From positions 69,567,934-69,631,933 of the forward strand of contig NC_066313.1 of assembly GCF_022539315.1 (NCBI RefSeq): a DNA stretch of 64,000 bases. The letters run 5' to 3'. How positions within the stretch are numbered: the stretch's first letter is position 1; each line of letters opens with the position of its first letter. This document shows positions 24,801-38,000 of the stretch, piece after piece. The notes below the pieces were generated by a model. That model was not told where the DNA came from. It worked only from the letters and a program-made list of their open reading frames with translations, and did no database searches. Source of the stretch: Serinus canaria (lineage: Eukaryota; Chordata; Aves; Passeriformes; Fringillidae). The translations under genes were made by a program, and so were the position numbers.

Positions 24801-27800
24801 ATCTGGTATAATCTCTTTCAGTGGTAGTGAGGCTCAAAAATCCAGTCTGGCATCCCATGAGCTCCTGACATCTAACAAAAATGTGTAAGCTAATGAACTC
24901 TGAACTGGTGTCAGAAGTGTGGAAAGCTTCTTTAGCTATTAATTCAGTAGGAATGGTTCATTACCTGCTCTATGCCTGTCAACTTTGGCAAAAGTTTGGA
25001 AATTGAAACCAAGATTTTTTTGAACATTTTATAAAGACTGATAGCAACTGTTCCAGGCTTTTCAATTGTGGTTTGACAAATGCTTGATTCTAGTACTTGC
25101 ATGGTGCAATGTTGAGTAGAAAGAGTATTTATTTAATATTTTTTTACTCTTATTCAATTCCATCTATATGTGATAGCTAAATAAGAATTTAATTTATTGC
25201 TTTCTTATACTGGGTTCAAAGTTGTGTAGAACATAATGCCAATATAGTTTTAAAAGTCCCAAAATATATCAAAATAAGAAGTATATAAGGTTATTGCATA
25301 CTTTTATAGGATTAAAAATGTAGGTATGATGGATGATAGTCTATAATGTATACATGTATTTGCAGCAATGCACCCAAAAATAATAGAACTTCTAGAAAAG
25401 ACAGGAATTATTTTGAATATTAACAAAAACTTTCGCTCAGTACATTCTTGTCACATCAAAATTAGGCAAAATAATCCAAGATTTTTAAGTGACCACCTTA
25501 GTGGACTTTTGGTCTGGAGTCAAAAAAACACCACCAAGAAGCCAAAACAAACAAGGCCCATAACTTAATTTTGCTGTATTGTTGCACACTCTCTGAAAAG
25601 ATTATCTCAATTTTAATCTAGAATATACCATTGCGGCTACTTTTCTAAATTTGTGTCGATAAGAGTTGTACATTTGTCTCTCAGTTGTCTAAAATCGTAC
25701 ACATTTCCTTATGTGAAACAGAACTGTCTCTGATCTATATCATTATATAGGTGATAAGTGTGTAATCACCATTGTCATATAAGCCACTTAACAAGATTTT
25801 GTGACATGTAAACAATTATTCTGATAATTACTTTGTGAGTAGATGCTCTACTATACTCTTTGTGTTGCAAGAGCAAATTTTAGATGCATGCTAGTGTTTA
25901 AATAGATGCAAAATAGAAAACATTCTAAACCCAAAATGTATTGTAAAAAACAGAAGTATGTCTCTGGGTTTTTCCTTTGGTTGGCTATTAGAGGACCATC
26001 TGTTGTGGAATTTGTTGTGTTTTTTTTCTTCTATATGTGGTAATAAATGCATAAATTTGGGTCTGTTTTTCATAATGCAATGAGATGTAGAGCACTTCAT
26101 GACCTTCTGATAGAGACATCAATGGCAATGTGGGGTCTTTTAACTCAGTTTCCCAGCCAATTCACTGGCAAATGCTCCCAGTGGATTTTCTCATTCTGAG
26201 TCTCAGAGGGACAATGCATAATAATGACAGCTGGAAGAGTGAGTGAAAGAGTGATAAAAGATCAAGAATTCTCTTGACTGAGATTTTCTCACACTGAATT
26301 ACTAGGCTGCTCAATTTTCTTGCACAGAAAGGAAAGCTGATCGTGTTGCAGTCAACAGTATTATGGTAACATAAATAGTGTTCGTCTTGCTGTTGTCCTT
26401 CTATGTTGTAACCTTACACTTTATTACAGTCTGTTCACAATCTTCAAAAATTGAACCTTCCCCAGGTTTTTTTCCTGTTGAATATGTTTAAATATATCTT
26501 GTTTTTCTCATCAAGTATGTGTTCTCAAAAAAAATATTAACAGCTAACACTATCAACATAGCTATTTGGAATGATAAAAATCCAAGACATCAAAATGCAA
26601 AATTATTTCTGATCAAGCACACTAATTTTTGTTTTAATATTCTAATAATTGTAATCACCAGGGCAGGGCTCTGTAAGTACAAAGGTGTGGAACAGATTGA
26701 ACTAGGTTTAAATCTTTCTGCAAATAAGGCCTTAATCCGATCAGTACTGATTTTAGGCTACATGCATTTTACATTCATTTCAAAAGTTGTCAAAGTTCAT
26801 TCAGTAAAGGAGAAACACTGTATGGGAAATAGTCAGGCAAATATTGCCCTATCTTCAGGAAATATTGCAAAAAGGAGGGCTTAAGGAACTGTGGGCCAGT
26901 CAGCATTCCATCAGTCCGAGGAAGTTTTTTGAGGAATTTTTCTTGTAAGTATGTCTAAGCACAAGAAGAAAATAAGTTTAGGTAACAATTAGCATGAATT
27001 TGCCAAGGGCATACCCCTCTTAAAGAATCTGACAGTTTTCCATGATGAGATGACATACCTAATGAATAACAGAACACTAGAGGTTAATTTAGAACTATAG
27101 AATACTATAGGTAAAGAAAATGATGAATTTGTTATAAATGTTAATAAAACACTGTTAGTCTCTTGATCAAATCAACTTAAAAATACACTGGTTTATTGTC
27201 AAATAAATTACCCACCATATAAAAAATCAGATTTTAATTTTAATTTGAAAGTGTTCCAATGTAACAATACTATACACATTTGCTCTAATATTCCATTTTT
27301 GATTGTTTTATCTACAAATTTTTAGATTTTGGACAGATATTGATAAAATATTGATCCTTTTTGTTTCTAAATCTAGAAAAAATTCAGATGCCATTCACAA
27401 AAGCATTGAAGAACAATTCAAGCAGATGTTCATCTATCTATATTATTAATGTTTTTCTTTGAATGTTTAGAGTTTATTTACTTTCAGCTTTTGAAAGGAT
27501 AGAATTTTTATAAAAATTTTAATTAAAGATATGCTGACTAAATAGGAGCATGATTTATTAATGATATGAAGCATCTAAAATTAAAAAAAGGTTTTGTTAT
27601 GTCCCCCTGGTGCACCATTTGAAATGTGTATCAAGCTAGAAGATTAAAAAAACAATCAGAGTTTTATGAAGCCACAGTCTTCATTAGACTAGAAAGTAGT
27701 ATCAATTATATGCTACTAAATTTGTTCTTTCAATTCATCTTCTAATCTTTGTGCAATGCTGAAAAGGTCAGCTTTAACACAAAGCTTCCTTGAAAGATTT

Positions 27801-28083
27801 AGGGGATATGTGTTGATGGGTGAAGATGCTGATGTAAGTAGCCATAAATGTTAGAAAGGAAAAAATATTTTACAGAAGAAAATGCTGGTCCAAAAATGAG
27901 AACAGAGAAATTGACTGTCTGCTTGTGGACTGTGAGCCTAGGAACTAGGTCTGAGAACCAGAAGAGTGCTGCTGGCATCTTTGAACTGCAGCTAGGTACC
28001 AAGAAACTGAACACACCCTGAGAAAACATTAATAATCATAAAATATATAGAAAACTTTACAAAAAATCTCAAGTCAGGATACA
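21886..28083. other. Gene-free AT-rich DNA
   Basis: About 6.2 kb without a recognised gene or transposon. AT-rich simple sequence lies at 22121-22200 (TA/TATAAA with an internal palindrome), 23485-23520 and 24575-24610. Frames reach 121 codons (26519-26884 on +) but are Ile/Asn/Lys-rich, without domain or neighbours, and are judged random. A pyrimidine tract plus AG acceptor-like site ends at 24640, just before a 62-codon frame; there is no supporting donor. Confidence 0.55.
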
Positions 28084-28325
28084 TTTTCTCCAGGCTGAAC
28101 AACACCCTTGTCTGCTCCTCATAAATTGTGTGCTCCAGACTTTTCACCAGCTTCATTTCCCTCTCTGGACATGCTCCAGCAGCTCAATGTCTTTCTTGTC
28201 ATGAGTGGCCCAAAATTGAACATAGTTTTGTTGCAGCTTCAAACTCATCAGTGCCTGCTATGGGGCAACAAACACTGCCCTGGTACTACTGGCCATCTAC
28301 CTGAGCACACCTGAAGGCTGGATAA
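28084..28325 (-). mobile_element. CR1 LINE fragment (internal 3' region)
   Basis: The + strand reads 'ttttctccaggctgaacaac', then 'gtgctccaga', 'catgctccagcagctcaatg', 'agtggcccaaaattgaac' and a late 'actggccatctacctgag' block. This is the reverse complement of the CR1 stretch upstream of the 3' terminus. The terminal ATTCTATGA part is absent, so this copy is truncated or broken at both ends. The 68-codon + frame overlapping it (28108-28314) is antisense to the LINE and not a gene. Confidence 0.9.
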
Positions 28326-29443
28326 CCTTGTAGGCCATGAGAGAAGCAAAGGGAAATGGACAGATTTCTGCTTTTATTCTCAATTTCATATTAGAATTGC
28401 CTCCCCAGAGAAATTAGAAATGATGAAAAATTTTAGCAATTGATTGCTAAATACTTGTGATTGCTTAAATGTGCCACTTATTTAATGATTATGTCTCATT
28501 AAGCCATGAATTACTAAAAAGGGTTAAAAGTCTTGATGTATAAACATTTGTAGAACCTTTAACATTTCTGTAAAAGAGTGGCTCAGGAGAGGATTCTTGT
28601 GGGCATAAAATAGAATTTAATAGTTGATACCCGTATCCCGTGGTATCTTCAGTGAAATGGAATTTAAAGTATTACTGAGCAGCGGCAGGCAACCTGCCCA
28701 GGCAATGGTTCTGCAGCAATGTGTCAGCCTGTAAGCATCAGAGAGATTGAGCTTGGTCATGAAACACAAAGTAAGCAAAAGCAATAGATGCCATTTTATG
28801 CAGGGATTGCATCTGTTACCTCTAAACAATGAAGGAAGCTGTTCTCATTTCAGCATTATGGTAGTTAAATTACATCCAGAGCTGAAATAACAGGTATAAA
28901 CGGTAATGAGAAAGGGAACAGTTGTACCCTTAAGGCAAGAAAAAATCTGGAACTGTTGAGTCTTTTTACTGAGTATATCCAACATTCATGGAAGAAATAG
29001 AAAAATTAGAATTGAAAATATCTCAAGATATTGACAGTTTCAGTGCATAGAATAGCTAAAAATTCTGTGGCGATTTCACATTTGACAATGGAAGACATAA
29101 ATTAGTAGGGGTTTTTTGCAAGGATTTTTACTAGATGCCTGCTATTTTTCCCACTTTTTTTCCCCAGGAAGGACTTTGATTTTTTTTTTTAAATTTTTTT
29201 AGTATTTCATTTTTTATTTCAGATTAGAGTGGCCTTATTTGGGAAAATAAATAACTATGGATATGATTAAAGATAAACAAGAATATTTTAAAAAATTCTC
29301 CATTTAGATGAACAACTTGAAAAGGCATGTGAAATGTTCTGTTGATTTTTGATTACAGGGGAAAAAAGTGTAGTTAATATCAGATGTTTTATGGCCAATT
29401 GAAAATCTGTTTTTGTTTCCTGGTCTTAAACATTAAATTATAG

Positions 29444-29477
29444 TATGCATACATTCCTCTTAGAGAATGTATGCATA
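29444..29477. repeat. 13-bp inverted repeat with an 8-nt loop
   Basis: Arms TATGCATACATTC (29444-29456) and GAATGTATGCATA (29465-29477) are exact reverse complements around an 8-nt loop. A possible cruciform or RNA hairpin, function unknown. Confidence 0.95.
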
Positions 29478-30313
29478 TTATAAGTTTTGGGGGATTTTGG
29501 TGCTGGATAGAATTCTGATAGTCATTTTTTAGTAAACCACTGGAATTTGAGGGTCAGTTTCCAAACTTCAAATGAGATTCGATTCAGGACTGAAACTATT
29601 TGACTGAGAAAATCTAAGTGCAGAATTTTGCAGTGCAGTGGCTTTGGACATAGATGAATCACCATCATCCAGCTATTAATGTGCAGAAAGAACTGCATGT
29701 TGCTTTCCTACTGAGACAGAGGTAGTGGCATCTTCAGAATTGTGGTGGTCTTTAGTGTCCCTTGTGGGAACCCTGAAATAGTCACCAAGAACAATCCTTA
29801 GAGTATCTTCAAAAATACTAACACTGCATTTGTGCCACTGTCTTTTTAAGCATATTCTCAAGAAAAACATAATTATTAGTGCTGATGGCTATTGTGACTG
29901 TTTCTTGAAAAACAGTTTTCATACAGGATATAGGATGCATAACAACTCATCAAAATTCAGATGCCATATCTCATGAGGAAACAATATTTCAGATGTATTT
30001 TTGATAATGACACTAGTAGAACTTGAAGTCTTCTCATTGTGACAGGTCTCTGGTATGATGATATAATTTTGTTGGTTTCTGAAACTTGACAGCTTGACTA
30101 TATGCATATTTAACATTTATGTGTTCCTTTAGAGAGAAGGAAGGTGTAATTTTCAGCGCACCAGTAGAAAACCTGAATGTACTATCTATGCAATGTATGA
30201 ACTTCAGAGAATTGGCAAGATGAAGTTGGGTCAGAAATTACAGTAAAACTATATTAATCCAAATGAACAAATGCAAATGTTCAAAAACAATGAGGGCCTT
30301 ATCAGTTTGGTGA

Positions 30314-30400
30314 ATTTTTCTTTGGTTTTCTTTCTTTTTTGTTTTTGGGGTTTTTTTGTTTGTTTTTTGTTGGTTTTTTATTTCTTTGGGTATTTTTCTT
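30314..30400 (+). repeat. T-rich tract with G interruptions
   Basis: About 87 bases of almost pure T broken by G, GG and GGGG (for example 'gtttttggggtttttttg'). The same style of tract occurs at 9186-9228, 43775-43816 and 47443-47486. Confidence 0.8.
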
Positions 30401-30965
30401 TAATATATAGAAGCAACTGAAGTAAAATTATGAAAACAATTCATCACTAATATCTCATTTTAGTGTGGCTGTAATATATGTACCTCTAATTTGAAACCCT
30501 CTGGTGACACCTAACATATTTGTAAAATCTATCTCATGATATTAATTCCTTGTGTTTATCATACTCATCATCAGACTCCTGAGCAGATATCTGCATGCCA
30601 TTGGATCATTCATTGGGCTGTTTGGGTTATTCATAGGATAATAGAGAGAAGACAGCATCATATAATCTAAATCAGATTTTTTTAAAAGTCTGATTTTTAA
30701 ATCTGAACTTTCTCTGGAAATCCTCTATTGTCCTTTATATATGGATGAAGACAAACCAGCAGTTCTTGAGAAATGTATTTTATTAGTCTAATCTTAAGCA
30801 CTCATACCAATATGAAGTGAGTCATTCCTAGAAGTATGTATACTGACTGCAAACAAAGCTTAGGGGGTCTAGATCAGATAGATATCATTATGTGCACTCA
30901 TTATGTGCAAAAGGATCCAAACTTAAGTGCTTCTAAAGAAAACAAGAAGTTTTTTATTGGGTTTT

Positions 30966-32040
30966 ATTCATAGAATCATAAATCCTGAGTTGGAAGGGAC
31001 CCAGGAGGATTATTAATTATTGGCTTCACACAGGGCAACCTAAAAGTTAATCTGTCTCAGAGCATTGTCCAAATTCTTCTACAACATCTACACAGCTGGG
31101 GGCATGACCATTTTCCTGGGAAGCTTGTTCCTATGTTTGACCACCCTCTCAGGGGTGGTTCCAGACAGAGCTATAAGCCATTCCCTCACATCCTCCTCTC
31201 ACTGAACACCAGAGAGAAGTGGTCAACACCTCCCTCTTGGCTTCTCCTGGTGTGGAAGTTGTAGACAGCAACACATCCCCTCAGTTTCCTCCCATCAAAG
31301 CTGAACAAGCCTTCCATCCATGTTTACATGTCTGGCTGTGTGCTGGATAATTGGTCCACAATAGTCTGAGAGACAGTATTAAAAACTTGGCTAAAATCTC
31401 TCTCTCTTGCCTCACATCTGCTACATTCCCTTCATCCACAAGATAGGTAACCTTGTCAAAAAAGTTATTAAGTTTTCAAAGCATAACTTTTCCTTCATGA
31501 ACCCATGTTAGCTTTAAACACTGACTCCATTGTCTTTCAAGTGTTTTTCAATATGTCCCAGAATAATCTTCTCCATAATTTTTTTTCCAGGCACTGAATT
31601 ATAATTATCAGGGTTTTCCTTCTTGTCCTTCTTAAAGACTGGAATAATATTTGCTAGCTTTCAGTCAGCTGGGACCTCTCCAGAGTGCCACTGCCATTAA
31701 CAAACAGCTGAGACACCTCTCTCAATAACATTGGCCAATGTTCTCACTTCTCTTGAACAAATCTCATCAGGCTCTGTGGACTTAAGGGCATTAAGTTGTT
31801 GCAAATCCCCCACAAGTTCAAAGCCATGAGGAATATGCCACTCTCCCAGTCACAGTTCTCCAATCCAGGGCTCTGTTTTTCCCCTGAGGCCATCATTGGT
31901 TTTAAAGGAAAGGAAGGCATTAAATGGCTCTGTTGTTTCTTCCTTCCTATTTGTGAGGTGATAAATTTCATCAAAGAATGGACATATATTTTCTTTATTT
32001 TTCTTTTTGCAGTTAATATACCCTTGGAAATTTTAGTTTG
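30966..32040 (-). mobile_element. CR1 LINE, longest copy in the window (~1.1 kb, 5'-truncated)
   Basis: The + strand starts at the CR1 3' terminus ('catagaatcataaatcctga' near 30970, 'gagttggaagggaccc'), passes the 'ctgaccaccctctcag'-type block (31137-31153), 'gctgaacaagcc' (31301-31312), 'cctcatccacaagatagg'-like sequence (31430-31447), 'ttcatgaacccatgtta' (31494-31510), 'tcagctgggacctctcc' (31664-31680) and 'aaggaaggcattaa' (31909-31922). This order matches the C-terminal part of the reverse-transcriptase ORF followed by the 3' UTR, read on the minus strand. The ORF is broken by many stops. The 76-codon minus frame at 31744-31974 and the antisense 95-codon + frame at 31796-32083 are remnants or chance openings inside the LINE. 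Confidence 0.92.
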
Positions 32041-32082
32041 TGTTTGTTTTTTATTTGTTTGTTTGTTTGTTTTTTCTTTTTA
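32037..32082 (+). repeat. (GTTT)n-rich low-complexity tract
   Basis: Repeats of GTTT, four in perfect register near 32055-32071, border the 5' truncation point of the CR1 copy. A minor simple repeat. Confidence 0.85.
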
Positions 32083-35000
32083 GAGATTTTTATTAATCTG
32101 CAATTCTTCCAGGAGAAATTTTATGATAGATTGTTAGTTTCATATAAAAATTGTTATTTTGAGATTCTGGATACCATGATGTTTTGCACGTATGGCTTAG
32201 ATATCTGGAAGTTACAGAGCCTTGCATAGATGTATAGATTATACTGACACCAGACATCTGCAGTTTTGTAATCAAGTTGCTGCTCTGCCAAGCAGCTTCA
32301 GCAGCAGCTTCCAAAGCCAGGGATAAAGACATTTCCACCACATTCAGAAACAGAATGAAGAATAAAAAGGAATATGGCAAGCTGGCAGAGCTGTTTCAGG
32401 AAAGACATTACTTAGTATAGTTTTATTTTGAGATCTGAGAACGAGGATGACTGGATGAATAATATCTATGATGAACTATGTGCATGTTAGAAGGATTTCT
32501 GTTTCCTGACATGTTGCAAATCAGTTACCAGAAGGAAAGAAAATGGTGAAGAAAAGAACACTCATGGCTCTTCTGATGTAAATGTCCATTGTCATTTGGA
32601 AGCTCACTGCTCCGAAAATTAGTGTCAAATCACACTGGTGTAAAATTGACCCATCAGTCTGTTGTAAAACTTGGTACTATTTCTTGTGCGCAAGAAAACC
32701 GTTACCCTGTACTTTAGGATTTGCCTGTCTCCAGGAAATTATTAAGTGCTTTATTTGACTGTAATTGCTGGAGACAAATTCATATGAGAAGATGTTGGCA
32801 TTAATCAGATCTGAATAGTAATATTTCTATGTCAGAAACTCATCCATGAAATTCTAATCTCAGAACATATGGTTTAGACAAATTTAATGGTAGTGTAATA
32901 TTCTCTACTGTAAAATTTATCAATGTTTTCCTTTTTTTTCTGGGGATGGAAGACAAGCTGAGTGTTCAGATTCATTTGCACTTATTCTGAATCAGACTTT
33001 TCTGTGCTAAAGCCATCTCACCTGTTAGTTCTGTCTTTTTGCAAGGCATCATTTTTCGTACAGTCCTGTATATCCTCCTGTACATGGGGGCACACTTCAG
33101 CTAAAGTCAGGGTTCTAGGACTCTGTCCCTCTGACTGCTGTAGGAGATCTCAGTTCTGCCTTTTGTAACTTATTAAAAATTTCTGGTTTTTACAAAGACA
33201 TTATCTTAAAACCTGTTGAGATATTATATTTCAGGATTTTCTTGAATTTTTGTCCACCTTTAAACTAATCAAAAATAAAGCTAGTAAGGAAGAGTTCTAG
33301 AGTGTAATTTTTGCATCATAATTCTTTCTGTAGTACTACTTGGAAAGGTCCTTTCTGTCTAGCAATGTAGCAGAGAATCAATTGTGCCTGAAGACTATGC
33401 CTGGTCTATCAAGTTAGACTGCATTCAGAATAAGACCTAAATCCAGCTCTTTTGTTGAAGTTTTTTTTTATGAGAAAATCCTTTATTTTTTCACTTCTGA
33501 GGCTGTAATAAGTAGAAAAAAATTTTCATAGTCTCTTCCATATAACAGAAAGATGTTATCTAAGAGTGTCTGTATGTCTAGCTTATTATTACTATTATTT
33601 CAAAGAGATTTTCTCTGCTATTAATATATAATAATGGCCTGTGATCCAATTGTCTTAGCCTTTATTGAAATAATCAGATAATATATTAGAAGTGATATTA
33701 CTGTTCCCAAGTGAAATTCTGGGAAAATTGCCTGTTTTCATTACTTCTTTTAGTAAGAACGCTTTTAAAATATCTATATTTCAGTTCTGTGCTCATGCAG
33801 CATCTAGAATAACAGCTTCTGGCAGATTTTTGACTAGATAATACTACTGGCAATAATAATTATAATATTTGCTACAGTCCTATTCTTATGTACTGACCTG
33901 AGGCTGACTACATAAGAATAAAGCTATTAAACAAAAACAGCTTCCTGCTTAAGGATAGTAACCTTCTCAAAACCAACTATGTTTCCATATACAGTTTTGG
34001 AAAAAATTGAAATAAATTTTCCACCAATCTTATATTAGCCATTCTGTGCCAATAATTTCAGTTATTTGCTGAAAATACAGCAAGTGCAAATGTCTTTTCC
34101 CCAGAGGAATCTAGGGTTTTTTTTTCCTAGTGAATAATAAGGAGAAACTTCTAAAAATGCTGAGCATAGGTGATTTCATTTGAATTTTAAACCATTTTTT
34201 CCCTATTTTTATGCAATTTTCTGATTGTTTTAAATTAATGTTCAAATTTACAGTTTGAATGTTGGCATTAAAGAATAAAACACCTTTCTAAAGTATGGAA
34301 AGTAGGATCACAATAAATATCAACATATGCCCTAAGAAGTTCAGATGTACAATACGGATGTACACATTTTGTTTTGTTTGTAATTCTGTTGCACAATTCT
34401 GAGAAGTAGCAGAGGGCCACATCTTCCTTTATGTCTTCATGTTGCAGACAGAGCCAAAAAACTGAATGGTTCTTTCTACCGCATCCCTCTTAAGAAATTG
34501 GCATCATTAGGTAAATTAAATTACTGTTGTAAAAATCTGTACTTTTATGATGTCCCTAAAATGTGAGTGATAAACTCTGTAATTGAATGCAGAGCAATGG
34601 AACTGTCACTAGGTAAGCACTGTTGTTCTTTGGAGAGTAACTTGTTATGTTCCTCTTATGCATAATATGATACCTGTGGTTTGCTTTTTTCTTTCTATCC
34701 CATTCAATTGCTGTGACTTCAAACACTTCCAAGGAGAGCCAAATTCCTTCCCTTTTTATCTTCATACAACTAATATAGTAGGGCTGCATCTGTTGCCTTT
34801 ATGCATCCTTTTTGTATCTCAGCATCTACAGTCTCCTATGGCAAATTGAACCTCTCAATGAACCTCTCTTCTTAAATTGTACTGTCAGGGAATTGAGAAA
34901 AGATGAAATTGGTTTTAATATGTAAAAATCCAGACAAATTGCTTATTTCTTTGAGTCTTTCCTGCTTCCCTCACTAATTTTCTTATTTCACTGTGTACTT

Positions 35001-38000
35001 CACTTACTTCAAGTATGAGCATAACACACACTTCATTTTATTCCTAATTCCCTCTTTTCCAATTGCTTATCCTGCACACATTTTCAACAATCCTTTAATC
35101 TCTCTGTTAATTACTTAATTCTTAAAAGTGTGGTTAATATCCTTTTATTGAAAAAGTTTTACATTTCAGATACAAAACTCAGCAAGTGATTTTCTTCTGT
35201 AGTGTGTAAATTACAAAATCTTAATATTGAGATTTCTCTAGTGGCCTCTGAAGATTCATGTGCTGGAAGATAATATTAGGAATTTCTAAGATCTCAAAGA
35301 GTCTTAATTTTCCAAAACAAACTTTATTTCAATTTTCAAAATGGATGTTTAGTAACACAGAGACATATTTTTTTCCTCATTATTTTTCATGATAGAGATA
35401 TGTCATATAGATCCTAACTGAAATGTCTTGAGTGAGCTTAAATCAGCTGGTCAACAGCTAATTATGTTTGTCCACTGCACTTCATGAAGACTTTCACTAC
35501 CGCTGTTCTTTGATCATGAAGTGAAAATTTTTATGAGTAAGTTTATTTTTCTCACACTGCTTCTCCTGCATTAAATCTTAAGATTTTAATTTTTGTGTCC
35601 TTGCCCTGTCATATGTAAAATTAAATATATCTCTACAAGAAATTTAAATTCTTTACCTAAAATTTCTTCAATTAGATAACTCTGCTTGAGACAATACATC
35701 TGCATTTCAGTTTTTTGAAAGAATAAATCATCACTTATATTGCTGTCTGTCTGAAAATTCTTTCTAGCATGAGAAAAGAAAAAAAGAAAATGGTCAGGAA
35801 ATTGGAGATTATGGAATAACTTCAGATTTCAGTGAAATACTAGTAGAACAAGGTATTGAATAATCCATCAATAATCAATTATATTTAAATAAATCTAAAC
35901 CACCTAAAATAACAGTTAAACACCTAAAATAAAGTCAATTATGTTTTACTGTTTTAAGGAGAAATTAAGAAACAAATATCAGCAACAAAATTTATAAAAT
36001 AAGAGTTTGATAAGGTTTTCAACATACATTACAGGGGAACATCATGAATACTGTGGGGGAGCAGGGAAAAAAAGAAATCCTAAACCAGGCAGGAACAGAA
36101 AAAAAAAAAAAACAATATAACATAATCTAAAAATCCCAGTACTGAAAGTCTAATTAGAATTGTTTGTTAGTTTTCCAGTTGGATATGAAGCAAGTTTGTT
36201 TTGGACTTCATTCTGGTCAGTATTTTTTCTGCAAACAGTTTTCCTGCTGTTAAAGAGGAAAAAAAAATAGGTAACATCAATCTATGAGGATTTGTAATCA
36301 TAGTAAAAAATTATCAAAAGGAAAGAAACATATTTCACTCCATTAAAGCTATGCATGAATTCCTGTACTAAGAAAAATCTTATCAAAGTAAAACTGATCT
36401 GACTAAGCAGCTTTATATAAATTGTGTAAGATACATTTAAAATAGAAAATCTGGGGTTTTAACAGATTAAATACAGAATATAGCTATATATTCTGTATTT
36501 ACCATGTTTACCATAGTGTTGTAATAAATTAATAGGAGGTAAAATATTCTTTGGGGTGTAAACTCAGTCATTTTGCATAAAAGTCAGAGAAGGAAGTAAA
36601 GAAATAATATTTTATCACATACTTCATTTTTTCTTTTAATTTTATTTTGATTTTCTTTTTTTTTTAACCTTGGAATCTGTTGTTACCTGCTCCTACAAGG
36701 AATCAGAAAATTATTTCTTAAATAGTTCAAGAGGGACACTGAAATTTATCCCCCAAGGCATTTTTTCAAGATCAGGTTAGACACAACAGTCAGGAAAAGT
36801 TTAGGGATCTTTAAAGAAAAGGTATATTTCTCTGATTCTCCTTGACCTTATGAGAGCTTAACTCGACTGTTCAGCTCTTTATTTTAAGGCTTTATATCCT
36901 GTCCAACAAAGGACATTTCTAAAGTCTCTAAACATAGTGATAGCCCCAGAGTCTTGTAGCTCTCAAATATTTGATCACTGGGATATATATACTAAAAATT
37001 ATTTGGAATGACAGATCCCACATCTGTGAATAAAGAAGCAACATGTTTTGTATTTATGCTGGAGTGGCTAATATAAACTGAGAAATCAGGAAAAGACTGG
37101 CACAGACTTTGTGTTTAGTTTCATTTTAAAAGAGAAATAAAATCAGATAAATGGTAATATGAGAATGAATAAAGTAATAGTAATAGTAGAATTAATTAGA
37201 AATAGATTTACATTCTCTTTCTTCACCATTAATCATAGGAAATGAAATGTTAATCATTGGCTAGATTTCATTTAGTCTTGGTTAGATATATATTAAATAA
37301 AAAGTTAATAACTGATGTAAGAGACCATGAACAACTATCTTATGTCATAGAAAGTATTCCCATCAAATCAATTTGGTAGAGAATATTAAAAGAATCTACT
37401 GAGATTTTTAGCGACTTAGTGTGATGGAGATAAATAAAAGCATTGACTTTTTTTAATGAAAAGTCTTAATTTTCAGACTGGTAATTAGAAAACTCTAATA
37501 ATAAGAATGGAATGCCATGGATATCACAGTAAAAAAAGGCTTCATCAAATGGTTATTGAAAAATTAGGAAGTGATGTTATTTGACATATTTTGGGTTTGA
37601 TTTTTCTAATGATGACATTAGAGGAGGCACATAAAAGTACGATCTTGGACTGTGTGGTGAAGTTTGATCCGACTTAAGTTAAATTGGAAAACCTCCCTCC
37701 CCCCCCCAAAAAAAAACCAGGACTGGAATGAATACTTTGGATTCAAGTAAAAGGCAAGTTTGATACACCAAGAAAAAGAAAACCTAACCTTGAAGTTATA
37801 AATGTGATATATTAATGAAAAAACCCTTCAAATTGTGGATTATTTGTACCCAGAAGGCATTCTCCTCAATTTTTGTAATTTTCTGGCCTGTAGATTCATA
37901 ATACATTAGTATGAGCTAATATATGGTCTTGAAGAATGTGATAGGAGAATGAAATAGGAAATATATAGGACTAAGCATTTGAGACAGTACTCAAAATATA

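Larger units (their letters stand above)
28326..30962. other. Gene-free AT-rich DNA
   Basis: No gene is visible; frames are 64 to 70 codons. It holds the hairpin at 29444-29477 and a T-rich tract with G runs at 30314-30400. Confidence 0.6.

Noticed and set aside
26519..26884. 121-codon + frame as a gene
   Set aside because: Ile/Asn/Lys-rich composition follows from AT-rich DNA; no domain, splice or promoter support.
36731..36820. Possible CR1 fragment
   Set aside because: Only loose resemblance to CR1 wording; no terminal octamer and no second diagnostic block.
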